A DNA stretch of 64,000 nt, taken from NCBI GenBank assembly GCA_018267915.1, contig JAFDXN010000031.1, positions 1-64,000 on the forward strand. The letters are read 5' to 3'. Each line of letters starts with the position of its first letter. Position 1 is the stretch's first letter. A program made the translations under genes and the position numbers. This document shows, piece after piece, positions 37,301 through 45,745 of this stretch. The notes beneath the pieces were generated by a model. It was not told where the DNA came from. It searched no databases and worked only from the letters and a program-made list of their open reading frames with translations. Source of the DNA: Bacteroidota bacterium (lineage in GTDB: Bacteria; Bacteroidota; Bacteroidia; Chitinophagales; Chitinophagaceae).

Positions 37301-38140
37301 TACGGTGATATTAGCCGGTGGAATATCAGTTTGCGTACTGATGCGAAGTCCGGGATTGTCAAAGTTGATAAAATAATACGCCTTATCGTCGTAGATGTTG
37401 GCAATATGATGGAAAGTAGCGTGCCCGGCATCCTGAGCCCAGCCCACCGGCCCCACAGCGTAAAAGATCACAAACTCTCCCTGATCAAAGCGGCCATTGC
37501 CATCGTCGCTAACCCAAACGGCATTTTCCGTCAGGTCGTCAGGACGCTGTACGGCATTATTTTCCGATAGTGCATTCCCGCCATTGCCAAATACACGAAT
37601 ATTTGCGGGATTAATATTGGCGGGGTTCACCCCCATGGCGTTGAGGAGGTTGTAGTCGATCTTATAAAATCCTGTGCCGGTAACTGATATCTTATACCAG
37701 CTTCCACTTGCCAGCACTGAGTTGGCAACCGCGGCCTTTGCCGCAGTGTGAGAAGTATAACTAAAGGCAGGTTCGGAAGTAGGTGGTTCCTCTACTACTG
37801 CCGTAAAACCACTAAGCTGTTTTATTTCTTTTGTTATCGGGTCAGCATTGTAGGCAGGAACCATTATAAGTACAAAGGGCCTTTTACGTTCCTTACCTAA
37901 CTGCATGTCGAATTTATTCGCGTCACTTGGAAGGGCATCGACCGGCAGCACAACCCCACCTTTGTAACTGAGGTCTTTCAACCGTACCGTGGGCATATTA
38001 TAATGGTCCAGCCATACTTTCTTTACTACATAGCCATTGTGAATGTCATCCTTCGTAACGTTAAAGCTGTGATCCGGTGAGGCCATAGCGCCAATAGCGG
38101 TAGTAAGTAGGACAGCAACTGCAGTTAGTATTTTCTTCAT
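34376..38140 (-). CDS. porU: type IX secretion sortase PorU (C25 peptidase)
   Basis: PorU is the surface cysteine protease that cleaves C-terminal sorting signals and attaches cargo to A-LPS. The 1254-residue protein has a signal peptide (ending near AMASPDH) and a long beta-rich pro/N-terminal region. A gingipain-like C25 domain follows, with catalytic His760 in MVNYSGHGNTS and Cys794 in MVTATCDFGRFDQP. An Ig-like tail and a C-terminal FlgD-like/sorting-like domain (LINYPNPFKDVTHFFFEH ... GVYVYRVNI) complete it. PorU keeps its own C-terminal domain uncleaved in known systems. It is divergent from gldJ across 257 bases and followed by porV. Confidence 0.95.
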   Translation of the reverse strand: MKKILTAVAVLLTTAIGAMASPDHSFNVTKDDIHNGYVVKKVWLDHYNMPTVRLKDLSYKGGVVLPVDALPSDANKFDMQLGKERKRPFVLIMVPAYNADPITKEIKQLSGFTAVVEEPPTSEPAFSYTSHTAAKAAVANSVLASGSWYKISVTGTGFYKIDYNLLNAMGVNPANINPANIRVFGNGGNALSENNAVQRPDDLTENAVWVSDDGNGRFDQGEFVIFYAVGPVGWAQDAGHATFHHIANIYDDKAYYFINFDNPGLRISTQTDIPPANITVNSYNDFALHEQDLFNMGGFGKQWWGEEFSSGPGKQVNNSFTFDLGNTSDSARFHIVVGSRSAAVTDKITVTVNGNPKSTVLFEAQAGQNDEMDAILQRSSDFTMPASGNTTVNLTYYPSSTDDHAYLDYIEINTRRVLGFSGSQFSFRDLNSVGAGNKASYLVGNANSNTQVWDVTNPQLPVKMAGTLSGSTYSFSQYADTLHQFAAFNSTQLDVPAYVGKVDNQNLHGLSQKDLLIVTHPDFLDAANQIADFHRQQDNMRAAVVTIGQVYNEFSSGSQDISAIRDFARMFYKRAGNDTTEMPKYLLLIGDASYDYKNRISNNSNYVPVYESEESHYLVNSYCNDDFFGFLDDNENISGSGIANTLDIGIGRLPVNSEADALAAVNKIVHYKSAASLGPWRLQAMIVADNEDGAGPHMDDGELMSKTIEDQSNDLYNETKVYLDALPSVSTPGGARCPQANKIINDQIYKGVFMVNYSGHGNTSVWSAKRILTPDDYNLWTNFDHLPFMVTATCDFGRFDQPTFVSAGEALVLKHNGGAIVGLTTTQLVYQYSNRVLNEAFLRTQFTHLPNNKWHRFGDAFRIGKNETYANANTDAGTLINFRKFALLGDPALLPDFPQYRIVTDSIKNSNSQSVDTVSALGSYVVYGSVRGDNNELLSDFNGKLSVAFYDKPATTDVTTYYGAKSFQTQNNIIYKGKATVTNGQFSYTFITPKDINYDYGKGKLSSYADNGVTDAAGADTSFVVGGYSDNPVTDNDAPIVKPYIGDSLFKDGGITGSNTLLYVALADETGINVSGNAVGHDLTAVLDGNIQNPYVLNDYYETEANTYKRGYVYFPLNGLPVGKHTITVKAWDVNNNSGEGVVNFEVVDGDIVQVQDLINYPNPFKDVTHFFFEHNHPNEALDVEINIYNTAGQPVRKIRQSFTPSNSRSNDITWDGTSDGGAKLPAGVYVYRVNIATATGAHSSAYQKLVLLR

Positions 38141-38174
38141 TTTTCAGTAAATTGGGTGGAGTATGGCGTGTTAT

Positions 38175-38182
38175 CAAAATTA
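38175..38182 (-). promoter_or_regulatory. candidate -7 element (TAATTTTG) of porU
   Basis: Read on the minus strand, 38182-38175 is TAATTTTG, an exact TAnnTTTG match about 35 bases before the porU ATG. No good -33 element is seen. Confidence 0.38.
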
Positions 38183-38312
38183 CGGAATAAAAGCAAGTAT
38201 TACAGATATTATAGTTGTGGGTAATATAGAACGCCCTATAAGGAAAATTAGTATAGCCCGGAGCTAAAATGCTTTAAAAAAAGCTTTTTTTACATTACAC
38301 AAAGCTGAAAGC

Positions 38313-38343
38313 TTGACATTTTGAAAAGAATGCTCTAACATTG
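38313..38343 (+). promoter_or_regulatory. candidate gldJ promoter (TTG N20 TAACATTG)
   Basis: TTG at 38313 and TAACATTG at 38336-38343 (7 of 8 consensus-type positions) are 20 bases apart, about 55 bases before the gldJ ATG. Confidence 0.42.
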
Positions 38344-38397
38344 TAACACTTTTAGTAGTTTATCAACAAATTTGTAGCAAAATATTTTTCTCTGATT

Positions 38398-39936
38398 ATG
38401 AAAAAATCTGTTATCGGCCTGAGTTTGCTGTATCTGAGCGCGTCTCTTTTTACAGCTTGCTCGTCCAACAAATCCAGCAGCCCGTCCAATATTTCAACTG
38501 CTACCGGGTGGGACTATAATGATAAACGCCTGGGTGGTTTTACCATGGCTGACTATCCGGGTCAGCAAACCGGACCGGGCCTTACATTTGTGCAAGGCGG
38601 CCGTTTCACAATGGGACAGACTCAGGACGATCTTCCTACTTACGAACATAATAATACACCTCGCACGGTTTCGGTTTCTTCTTTCTATATGGATGCGACC
38701 GAAGTTGCCAATATACACTATCGTGAATATATCTATTGGCTGAGGCGTGCGTATGGTTCCGATTATCCCGAGTATATCTCGAAGGCTATGCCTGATACTA
38801 CTTGCTGGCGCCAGGCTTTGTCTTACAACGAGCCGCTCGTAAAATATTATTTCAGCCACGCTGCATACAATTTCTACCCAGTGGTAGGTGTAAACTGGAA
38901 CCAAGCAAGGCAATATTGCGATTGGCGTACTGACAGGGTGAATGAAATGATCCTTATCAGGGAAGGTAAACTGAAGAGGAATCCCAACCAGGTGAACGAA
39001 GACGTATTTAATACTGAAACTTATGCATGGGGTCAGTATGAAGGGACCGTTGGTCCAAAACGCATGAAGGATCTTGACCCAAGTGGTTCCGGGACACGTA
39101 ACGTGAACTTCGGCGATGGTTATCTGCTTCCTTCTTACCGTCTGCCAACAGAAGCGGAATGGGAATATGCGGCTATCGGTTCTTTGGGCAACAATCCTGA
39201 GCCAGCTACTAAACGTCGCCGCGGTGAAGAAGTGATCACTAACCGTAATATCTACGCATGGGGCGGCCAGGGCAGCGATACGCGTTACGAAGTACGCAAC
39301 GAATATCAAGGTCAGTTCTTCGGCAACTTCAAACGCGGCCGTGGTGACGTAATGGGTATTGCCGGCGGACTTAACGACAACGCGGACATCCCTGCTCCGG
39401 TATATTCATTTGAACCTAACGTTTATGGGCTTTATAATATGTCAGGAAACGTGAGTGAGTGGGTATTGGATACTTACCGCCCTACTTACGACGATCTTAA
39501 CGACTTCCGTCCTTTCCGCGGCAATGTGTACGAAACTTACAAACGCGTTGCTGAAGATAACACACTGGAAGATAAAGATAGCATTGGTCACCTTGGCACG
39601 CGCCTGATGACCAGGGACGAGCTTACTGCTACAAACAACTACGATACAAGAGATCCAGACGCAAGGGATTTCAAAGATGGTGATACACTGTCTCAGTTTG
39701 TATACAGCTTTGGTTCTACTACGCTTGTAAGCAACGAGGCTAAGGTGATCAAAGGTGGTTCATGGGCTGATCGGGCTTATTGGATGTCACCAGGTACACG
39801 CCGCTTTATGCAGGCCAACCAGTCTAGCCCGACAGTAGGTTTCCGCTGTGTGATGGATCGCCTTGGTAGCCCCGACGGTGACAATGACCAGCTGACAGGC
39901 GGCAATCGCTTCGGCAAAATGAAAAAGAGAAAATAA
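38398..39936 (+). CDS. gldJ: gliding motility / T9SS lipoprotein GldJ
   Basis: GldJ is an outer-membrane lipoprotein required for gliding and for stability of the type IX machine. The 512-residue protein has lipobox FTAC (Cys21) and a formylglycine-generating-enzyme/sulfatase-modifying-factor fold. Fold motifs include GGRFTMGQT, FYMDATEVANIHYREYIYWLRR, PVVGVNWNQARQYCDWR, RLPTEAEWEYAA, GLYNMSGNVSEWV and VIKGGSWADRAYWMSPGTRR. It is longer than GldK, with a charged C-terminus (GKMKKRK). Its position next to porU/porV matches other Bacteroidota. A strong terminator follows. Confidence 0.94.
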   Translation: MKKSVIGLSLLYLSASLFTACSSNKSSSPSNISTATGWDYNDKRLGGFTMADYPGQQTGPGLTFVQGGRFTMGQTQDDLPTYEHNNTPRTVSVSSFYMDATEVANIHYREYIYWLRRAYGSDYPEYISKAMPDTTCWRQALSYNEPLVKYYFSHAAYNFYPVVGVNWNQARQYCDWRTDRVNEMILIREGKLKRNPNQVNEDVFNTETYAWGQYEGTVGPKRMKDLDPSGSGTRNVNFGDGYLLPSYRLPTEAEWEYAAIGSLGNNPEPATKRRRGEEVITNRNIYAWGGQGSDTRYEVRNEYQGQFFGNFKRGRGDVMGIAGGLNDNADIPAPVYSFEPNVYGLYNMSGNVSEWVLDTYRPTYDDLNDFRPFRGNVYETYKRVAEDNTLEDKDSIGHLGTRLMTRDELTATNNYDTRDPDARDFKDGDTLSQFVYSFGSTTLVSNEAKVIKGGSWADRAYWMSPGTRRFMQANQSSPTVGFRCVMDRLGSPDGDNDQLTGGNRFGKMKKRK

Positions 39937-39954
39937 TATTGCTACAGATAATTT

Positions 39955-39984
39955 ACAGCCCCGCTAAAGCGGGGCTGTTCTTTT
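39955..39984 (+). terminator. rho-independent terminator of gldJ
   Basis: A perfect 10-bp GC-rich stem (acagccccgc 39955-39964 / gcggggctgt 39969-39978) with a taaa loop is followed by tctttta. Confidence 0.88.
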
Positions 39985-40074
39985 ATATACACGGGCTACT
40001 ACCCTATGTTGAAATAGTTGGTAAGGATTGCAAAAGGAAGGGTGATAAATTAAAAAGAGTAATTGCCCGAAGCG

Positions 40075-40365
40075 CTAATCCTTGTCGAGGACATCGTCGA
40101 TTTTTTGTGTTAATATCTTGAGGCTTTCCTGGAGCAGGGGATTGTAGGAGGAGTCAATAGCCTGGTCGGCAGCATAGGATAACAAACACATTGCAATAAA
40201 GTCCTGGTCATCCTTACCTGCGTAGTTGTTGCGCATTTCCTGCACCTTTGAGTCGGCTATTTTCACGGCTTTACGGACAGCTTCTTCCTCCTCCTGCCTG
40301 ATGCGGATGCGGTAGCTACGGCCAGCCAGCCAAACATTGATCGATATATAGCCGTCCTCGCTCAT
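40075..40365 (-). CDS. zapA: cell division protein ZapA
   Basis: ZapA is a small FtsZ-binding protein that bundles Z-ring filaments. The 96-residue product has the family plan: an N-terminal beta region (ISINVWLAGRSYRIRI) followed by a long helix (EEEEAVRKAVKIADSKVQEMR) and a second helical segment (FIAMCLLSYAADQAI) that makes the tetramer. It begins just after the lspA stop, so both are read from one transcript. Confidence 0.88.
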   Translation of the reverse strand: MSEDGYISINVWLAGRSYRIRIRQEEEEAVRKAVKIADSKVQEMRNNYAGKDDQDFIAMCLLSYAADQAIDSSYNPLLQESLKILTQKIDDVLDKD

Positions 40366-40366
40366 G

Positions 40367-40996
40367 TTATTGTGTTACTGCAGTAGTGTGTACTTTTTTA
40401 TGCACCAGCCTCTTTTGGAAGAAAACTAAAGTTAATACACCTATCGAGATAGCAGCATCTGCAATATTGAAAACGGGTTCAAAGAATTCGAAATCTTGTC
40501 CGCCCATAAAAGGCAGCCAATTGGGTAATTTTACGGTAAATAGTGGGAAATATAGCATGTCTACGACGCGGCCATGCAGGAACCTGCCATAACCTTCTCC
40601 AATTGCAGTGGTATGCGCAATGTGAAAGCTGCTTTCCGTGAAAATCAAACCGTAAAACATGCTGTCTATGAGGTTGCCCATTGCGCCGGCCAGTATCAAT
40701 GCTCCACAAATGACAGTGCCGTTGCTGTATTGTTTTATTATGAGTTTTTTCAGCAGGAAAAAGCCGAAGATCACAGCACAAAGGCGAAAAAGTGTGAGCA
40801 CCAGTTTGCCTATATCGGCCTGTCCAAGCTTCATCCCGAATGCCATGCCTTCATTTTCTATGAAATGCAGGCGAAACCAATGCCCTATTACCTTGACCTC
40901 CTGGCCGTAATAGTAATGGGTTTTGATATAGAACTTAAGAGCCTGGTCGAAGAATATGACCAGGAAAACGATAATAATGGCGTGACGGTACTTCAC
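40367..40996 (-). CDS. lspA: lipoprotein signal peptidase II
   Basis: LspA removes the signal peptide of prolipoproteins after lipidation. The 209-residue membrane protein has four hydrophobic segments and the conserved FFDQALKFYIK start, GAMGNLIDSMFYG and, with the two catalytic aspartates, RVVDMLYF and FNIADAAISIGV. A long periplasmic insertion between these blocks is typical of Bacteroidota LspA. The predicted start is GTG at 40996. A TATCTTTG -7 element lies just upstream. This window encodes at least eight predicted lipoproteins that depend on it, including GldJ and GldK. Confidence 0.95.
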   Translation of the reverse strand: MKYRHAIIIVFLVIFFDQALKFYIKTHYYYGQEVKVIGHWFRLHFIENEGMAFGMKLGQADIGKLVLTLFRLCAVIFGFFLLKKLIIKQYSNGTVICGALILAGAMGNLIDSMFYGLIFTESSFHIAHTTAIGEGYGRFLHGRVVDMLYFPLFTVKLPNWLPFMGGQDFEFFEPVFNIADAAISIGVLTLVFFQKRLVHKKVHTTAVTQ

Positions 40997-41015
40997 TGTA
41001 TTTACTTTACTGCGC

Positions 41016-41023
41016 CAAAGATA
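41016..41023 (-). promoter_or_regulatory. candidate -7 element (TATCTTTG) of lspA-zapA
   Basis: An exact TAnnTTTG match on the minus strand, about 20 bases before the GTG start of lspA. No -33 TTTG was found at the expected spacing. Confidence 0.38.
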
Positions 41024-41061
41024 GCTATTGACACTTTATGATTGGCGCTTTTTGAATTTTA

Positions 41062-42066
41062 TTAACTGGCAGGTTGCGCTGTTTCAAAGATCACCTGCAG
41101 CAAGGTTTGACCGACGGCATTCAGTGTGTTTTTATCGATGATTTCCATGTTATCCTGGTGTGTGTGCCAATGGGTGGCGAAAGGGCTGGCGATCCCGGCC
41201 GTTAGGTTGATAATATCAATCGTAGGAATGTGTGCAAGTTTGTTCACGTACTCATGATCGTCGGTGATGGCAGCGCCTTGGGTAAAACTGAAATAAGAGG
41301 AAAAGCCCGCCCTGCCCGCTGCCGCCCAAACCATTTGCTGCACTTCGGGCGCAAACTGGGTGGACAGTTGTTCTAGCGGGAACCGCGCCTCCTTTGCCCC
41401 AACCATATCCAACAGTATCCCGAAGTCGGCGCGATAGCCGGGTACATGTGGATTCCTGGCCCAATATTGCGTTCCCAGGCAATAAGAATCATCGCCCCAT
41501 TCGCTTTTACCGTAATCTTCAACATCAGTGAACAGTATATCAATACCTGTAGAGGGATCTAAGTGAGCGATCTTCACTTGCCGGGCCACCTCGATCAGTA
41601 CGCCCACTCCGCTGCCTGCATCATCGGCTGCCAATATAGGTTTGTCTTTGTCCTTCGTATCCATATCGGCCCATGAGCGGCTGTCCCAGTGCGTAAGGAG
41701 CAGTATTCTCTTCGTCGCCGCGGGATTAATAACACCGATCAAATTGATGCAGGGCAGCATCTTCCCATCGCCGCCTTTCACTTTTGTCTCCTGCTTGTAA
41801 ACAGTGTCGCAATACCGCCTGAGCATAGTTTGCATCCAGGCAGCGCACTTTTGCTGTGCCGGGGAACCCGGTACACGTGGCCCAAATGCAACTTGTGCAG
41901 CGACACCCTGGTAAGCGGAATCGGGATTGAAACGTGGGACATTAAGCGTAACCGGGGGCGGCGTGGTGGTGGCTTCTTTCTCCTGCTGCTTATAGCAGCC
42001 TTTGCAACCGGCCAGCGCCAGCACAGCACCTAATGTGATCGTGGAAATAATATATGGGATTCGCAT
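41062..42066 (-). CDS. M28-family lipoprotein, probable glutaminyl-peptide cyclotransferase
   Basis: A 334-residue zinc-dependent enzyme with a lipobox (LAGC, Cys21), so anchored in the envelope. Metal-site residues are visible in LLTHWDSRSWAD, LAADDAGSGVGVLIEVAR, FTDVEDYGKSEWG and ATHWHTHQDNMEIID. The long insert with YCLGTQYWARNPH, the ILLDMVGA segment and the HWHT-x-DNM motif are those of Bacteroidota periplasmic glutaminyl cyclases, which convert N-terminal Gln to pyroglutamate on exported proteins. An M28 aminopeptidase is the alternative. Several signal peptides in this window end before Gln, which supports the cyclase role. It lies 63 bases downstream of the Omp28-like lipoprotein gene. 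Confidence 0.75.
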   Translation of the reverse strand: MRIPYIISTITLGAVLALAGCKGCYKQQEKEATTTPPPVTLNVPRFNPDSAYQGVAAQVAFGPRVPGSPAQQKCAAWMQTMLRRYCDTVYKQETKVKGGDGKMLPCINLIGVINPAATKRILLLTHWDSRSWADMDTKDKDKPILAADDAGSGVGVLIEVARQVKIAHLDPSTGIDILFTDVEDYGKSEWGDDSYCLGTQYWARNPHVPGYRADFGILLDMVGAKEARFPLEQLSTQFAPEVQQMVWAAAGRAGFSSYFSFTQGAAITDDHEYVNKLAHIPTIDIINLTAGIASPFATHWHTHQDNMEIIDKNTLNAVGQTLLQVIFETAQPAS

Positions 42067-42129
42067 TGGCTCTAAAAAATAATTGCCTTATCGAAACGAC
42101 AAGGCAATATGTAGAATGTTAAGAATAGT

Positions 42130-43047
42130 TTATGGTTTAAGCCTGGAAACCGCGGCTTGCAGAACCCGCTTATCGCCTGACTCAGCATTGGATATAAAAG
42201 CCACTACCTTACAATTTTCAGGTTTCCACGTAGGATTTACTTTATACAGGAAACTGCGTGTGAATACCCTGCCCGGAGCTTTGGATGAGAGACTGTCGAG
42301 TACAGGGCTTCCCGTTGTGGCTGATACAAAACCTCTCAAAACATCGTTGAACTCGTAATCGATATCGTATCCGTTCGGCGCATCAGGGTCTTCCTGCAGG
42401 TCTAGCAATTTGCTTTCCGTAATAGCCACCGAAAGAACGTTCCTGGTGCTAACTGCGCTCGTATAGGCCGCTTTCACTACAATGTAGGCCGTATCGCCGG
42501 CTGTATTGAGCGAACTGGTAACCGTCAAATTCACTGGTGGCACGCTATCCAGGTAAGCGGATATCATTTGTGACCATACGCCTGAACCGAACAGGTTATT
42601 GTTGGGAGGATTTGCACCGTTGTTTGCATTTGTTACACGGTTTATGCCGGCAACGGGCATCAGGCCGATACCGCCATAGATGGAGTTGCCGATATCGGTA
42701 GCTTCCGTGGTGCGGAAGTCATTGGCATGCTTGTGGCTGCCGTCCGGACTATCGTAGGGAAAAGCCTGGTTGAAATTCAGGATATGCAATCCCAATACGG
42801 CGAGCCTGCCGCTGTGCTGTGCGTCAATTGCATTCAAAACTACGTGCGCTGCCGGGCAATTAGAGCAGGAGGCGCCGGTAAAGTCCTCAACCAGCACTAT
42901 TCGCTGTTGAGGGGTTTCGGTCGTTGCGGTGTAAGTTGAATCTTTAGCAGTGTGTTGGCCAAGGTCTATCAACGGACCTTTTTCTCTGCAGGCGCTTAGT
43001 GCGCCGGCAATGGCTATGAAGGCAATAAATAAATATTTCGTGCTCAC
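42130..43047 (-). CDS. Omp28-like outer-membrane lipoprotein with thioredoxin-like domain
   Basis: A 305-residue lipoprotein (lipobox LSAC, Cys20) of the Omp28-related family. A thioredoxin-like segment, IVLVEDFTGASCSNCPAAHVVLNAI, carries a CSNC motif. A beta-rich C-terminal half follows (VNLTVTSSLNTAGDTAYIVVKAAY ... RVFTRSFLYKVNPTWKPENCKVVAFI). Family members are surface or periplasmic proteins thought to be adhesins or redox proteins; which applies is unknown. It heads a likely minus-strand run with the M28 lipoprotein, lspA and zapA. Confidence 0.87.
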   Translation of the reverse strand: MSTKYLFIAFIAIAGALSACREKGPLIDLGQHTAKDSTYTATTETPQQRIVLVEDFTGASCSNCPAAHVVLNAIDAQHSGRLAVLGLHILNFNQAFPYDSPDGSHKHANDFRTTEATDIGNSIYGGIGLMPVAGINRVTNANNGANPPNNNLFGSGVWSQMISAYLDSVPPVNLTVTSSLNTAGDTAYIVVKAAYTSAVSTRNVLSVAITESKLLDLQEDPDAPNGYDIDYEFNDVLRGFVSATTGSPVLDSLSSKAPGRVFTRSFLYKVNPTWKPENCKVVAFISNAESGDKRVLQAAVSRLKP

Positions 43048-43156
43048 TGAGTTATTTTTAGCGCTACGAATTTAATAAACATTACACAAATACGGTTCCG
43101 GCCATTAAAATGGGCGGCGGATAACCTAACTTTACACGAGCAAAAACTAAGAGATC

Positions 43157-43543
43157 ATGGAAGAAAGTAAGCGACAGAAACAGGTGGGGCAACTGGTGCT
43201 GGAAGAGATGAGCGATATTTTTCAGCGGGAGGGTATGAATATAGTGGACGGTGGTATGGTATCGATCTCGAAAGTGATGGTAACGCCTGATTTGCTGGAG
43301 GCGCGTATTTATATCAGCTTTTTCCAGGTTAAGGACGCTGCTAAGCTGCTCCATGAGATCAAAGAACGGACCAAAGAATGGCGCAACATCTTGGGCAAAA
43401 GGGTGAAAAATCAGCTACGCCGTGTGCCTGACCTGCACTTTTTTGCGGATGATACCCTCGATCATGTATTCAAAATGGAAGAGCTCTTTAAGAAGCTTAA
43501 CGACGAGCGGGAAGAAAAAGGTTTGAATCAAGAAAGCCAATAG
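43157..43543 (+). CDS. rbfA: 30S ribosome-binding factor RbfA
   Basis: RbfA assists late maturation of the 30S subunit and 16S rRNA 5' end. The 128-residue product has the KH-like fold with KRQKQVGQLVLEEMSDIFQRE, a VSISKVMVTPDLLEARIYISFF strand pair, and RVPDLHFFADDTLDHVFKMEELFKKL. It ends exactly where the permease gene begins (stop 43541-43543, ATG 43544), indicating a shared transcript. A TAACTTTA element at 43127 may be its promoter. Confidence 0.93.
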   Translation: MEESKRQKQVGQLVLEEMSDIFQREGMNIVDGGMVSISKVMVTPDLLEARIYISFFQVKDAAKLLHEIKERTKEWRNILGKRVKNQLRRVPDLHFFADDTLDHVFKMEELFKKLNDEREEKGLNQESQ

Positions 43544-44782
43544 ATGAATAATACACTGGTGCGGCAACTGGCCATCCGGTATCTGCGCGGCAAGCGATCT
43601 GCAAACGCTGTGCCCGTGCTTTCGCGCATCAGCATGGTGGCGATCGCTGTTGGCAGTGGAGCCATGATCGTACTTTTTTCTGTATTCAATGGCTTTGAAC
43701 ACCTTGTTCAGGATCTTTATAAAGCCTTTTATCCTGACCTTAAACTGAGCGTAGCTAAGGGTAAATTTTTTGTGCTGGATGAGCAAAAGATTGCGCGTAT
43801 TCGCTCCCTGAAAGGTGTTGAAGCGCTGAGCTATGTATTGGAGGATAAGGTCTACATCAACACCGACAATAACATACAGCGCGTGGCAAGTGTCAAGGGC
43901 ATTGATGCGAGCTATTTCAAAGTCAACAATGTAAAGCCTTATATTGTTGACGGACGGGATTCTGTGAGTGCAGGCAGGATTCCCACTGCCATAGCCGGAG
44001 AATTGATCGCCAACCAGTTGGGTGCAGACCCCAACAGTGCCTTTAGCAAACTGATCCTGTACTATCCCAATCTTCATGCAACCAATATCGCATTGAACCC
44101 GGCGTCGGCGTTCGTATCGGCGGAGGTAAAGGTGGATGGGGTCTTCCAGGTGCAGGAGGAGTTTGATAGCAAATATATATTGGCCCCTTTGCCATTGGTG
44201 CAATATCTTCTGCAGCAAGACGGTAAATACTCCTCGATCGAGTTGAAACTTGCGCCAAATGCGGATCGCGATGCATTAAAAAAACAAGTGCAGGACATAG
44301 CCGGTAGTGCATTTCGCATCGAAACACGTTTTGAGCAGAACAAGACTTTGTTCATGGTGATGCGTGCGGAAAAATGGGCCGTATACGCCATATTGCTGCT
44401 TGTAATGCTTATAGCTTCCTTTAACATGATAGGCGCCTTATCCCTTCTGGTTCTCGAGAAGAGAAAGGACATGGCAATATTGAAGGCCATGGGTGCACAG
44501 GCTGCCGACATCCGCAGGATATTTGTGACTGAAGGGCTTCTGTGGTCCTTTATCGGCGGACTGAGCGGACTGTTGCTTGGTTTCCTGCTTTGCCTGGGCC
44601 AAAAGTACTTCGGCTGGATCAAGCTGCCAGTGGGCGCCTTTATTATCGAATCTTACCCCGTCCGTATACAATCTTTGGATTTTGTACTGATCATTATCAC
44701 CATAATTGCAGTGGGGCTCCTGGCATCCTGGGTGCCTGCGGCCAGGGCAATGAAAGGCGGATTGCCGGGACTTAAGAGCTAA
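43544..44782 (+). CDS. LolC/LolE-type ABC transporter permease
   Basis: A 412-residue FtsX/MacB_PCD-family membrane protein. A first helix near the N-terminus (ISMVAIAVGSGAMIVLFSVFNGFEHLV) is followed by a large periplasmic domain (residues 50-265) and three C-terminal helices (WAVYAILLLVMLIASFNMIGAL, LLWSFIGGLSGLLLGFLLCLG, FVLIIITIIAVGLLASWVPAARA). These form the core of lipoprotein-releasing LolCDE systems. The ATPase LolD is not adjacent. It should help send lipoproteins to the outer membrane; a general FtsX-type transporter is the alternative. Confidence 0.88.
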   Translation: MNNTLVRQLAIRYLRGKRSANAVPVLSRISMVAIAVGSGAMIVLFSVFNGFEHLVQDLYKAFYPDLKLSVAKGKFFVLDEQKIARIRSLKGVEALSYVLEDKVYINTDNNIQRVASVKGIDASYFKVNNVKPYIVDGRDSVSAGRIPTAIAGELIANQLGADPNSAFSKLILYYPNLHATNIALNPASAFVSAEVKVDGVFQVQEEFDSKYILAPLPLVQYLLQQDGKYSSIELKLAPNADRDALKKQVQDIAGSAFRIETRFEQNKTLFMVMRAEKWAVYAILLLVMLIASFNMIGALSLLVLEKRKDMAILKAMGAQAADIRRIFVTEGLLWSFIGGLSGLLLGFLLCLGQKYFGWIKLPVGAFIIESYPVRIQSLDFVLIIITIIAVGLLASWVPAARAMKGGLPGLKS

Positions 44783-44860
44783 TGCGGGAATTTTTAGATT
44801 TTATATCCACATCTTACGAACAGCTTAACTTCTTCCTGCCCCTGAATTGGCCGATTGCTT

Positions 44861-44868
44861 TATTTTTG
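44861..44868 (+). promoter_or_regulatory. candidate -7 element (TATTTTTG) of the DUF1835 gene
   Basis: An exact TAnnTTTG match 22 bases before the ATG at 44891; the -33 element is not convincing. Confidence 0.33.
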
Positions 44869-44890
44869 CCCGCATCAAGTTGAATATATC

Positions 44891-45745
44891 ATGATCTATC
44901 ATATAGTAGTAGGAGATATTGCAGGAAACGCACTGAAAGAAGCTGTGAACCTGGAGCCCGCGCTGCAGGGGGAAGTGATGGTGCTTAAAGACATTTTGCA
45001 TGTGGGCCCGTTAAAAAAGGGGGAGGGACAAAGCTTCAGCGAACTGCGTAACGCTTACTGGCAGGAAGTGGCTCCTAATGCCAAGGAGTCTATACAAGTG
45101 GATGATATGGAAAGATTGCTGGGAGTATCGAAAGCGATGTATGATAATGAAGATGCTGTTGCCTGGCTGTGGATGGCGCCATGGCCGGCTGACGTTTGCG
45201 CTTATCATTGGGTGATGCCTTACTTGTCGAAACATATAGGCCGTTTTTACTTGCTTAATATTGCTGGTCTGCCGTTCCTCGACGAGAATGGCAAGGTCTA
45301 TTATCCAAAGAGCATCGGCGAAATATTGCCGAAAGAACTGGTAAAGGCCCGTAGGCTTGCCAGGCAAGTTACCCCCGCCGAGGTGGAGGTGGACGGTGAG
45401 GAGTGGCAAAAGCTGGTGGAAGAGAATGCGGGTATCCGCACGCATGAGGGTGGCAAAAAACTGACTTCGCGTGCGGAGGATCATTACGATAAACAGCTGG
45501 TAAGCTTTTGTTCGCACCAATTCCAAAAGGCGTCGCGAATTGTAACGCAGGCCCTGAATAAATACAATATACCTACCGGCGATCTTCACCTTGGCTGGAG
45601 ACTTAAGAAAATAGCCGAAGCAGGTTTGCTGCAGTTACAGGGCGACACCAGCAAAATGCTGAAGGACTTTGAAATAAAATTGCCGGGCGGTGATGATGCT
45701 GAGACAAACGGCGCTGCCGCGCAGGCCGCGGAAAGCCAGGCTTAG
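44891..45745 (+). CDS. DUF1835/DUF3658-family protein
   Basis: A cytosolic protein of 284 residues from the ATG at 44891 (MIYHIVVGDIAGNALKEAV). The opening strand and glycine-rich turn, followed by VMVLKDILHVGPL, are the DUF1835 signature. The C-terminal part (HYDKQLVSFCSHQFQKASRIVTQALNKY ... LGWRLKKIAEAGLLQLQGD) matches the DUF3658 helical region. The last 25 residues are acidic and alanine-rich. No catalytic role is established for the family. The frame opens at 44855, but that start lacks family support. It ends tail to tail with hemW, overlapping by 4 bases. Confidence 0.83.
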   Translation: MIYHIVVGDIAGNALKEAVNLEPALQGEVMVLKDILHVGPLKKGEGQSFSELRNAYWQEVAPNAKESIQVDDMERLLGVSKAMYDNEDAVAWLWMAPWPADVCAYHWVMPYLSKHIGRFYLLNIAGLPFLDENGKVYYPKSIGEILPKELVKARRLARQVTPAEVEVDGEEWQKLVEENAGIRTHEGGKKLTSRAEDHYDKQLVSFCSHQFQKASRIVTQALNKYNIPTGDLHLGWRLKKIAEAGLLQLQGDTSKMLKDFEIKLPGGDDAETNGAAAQAAESQA

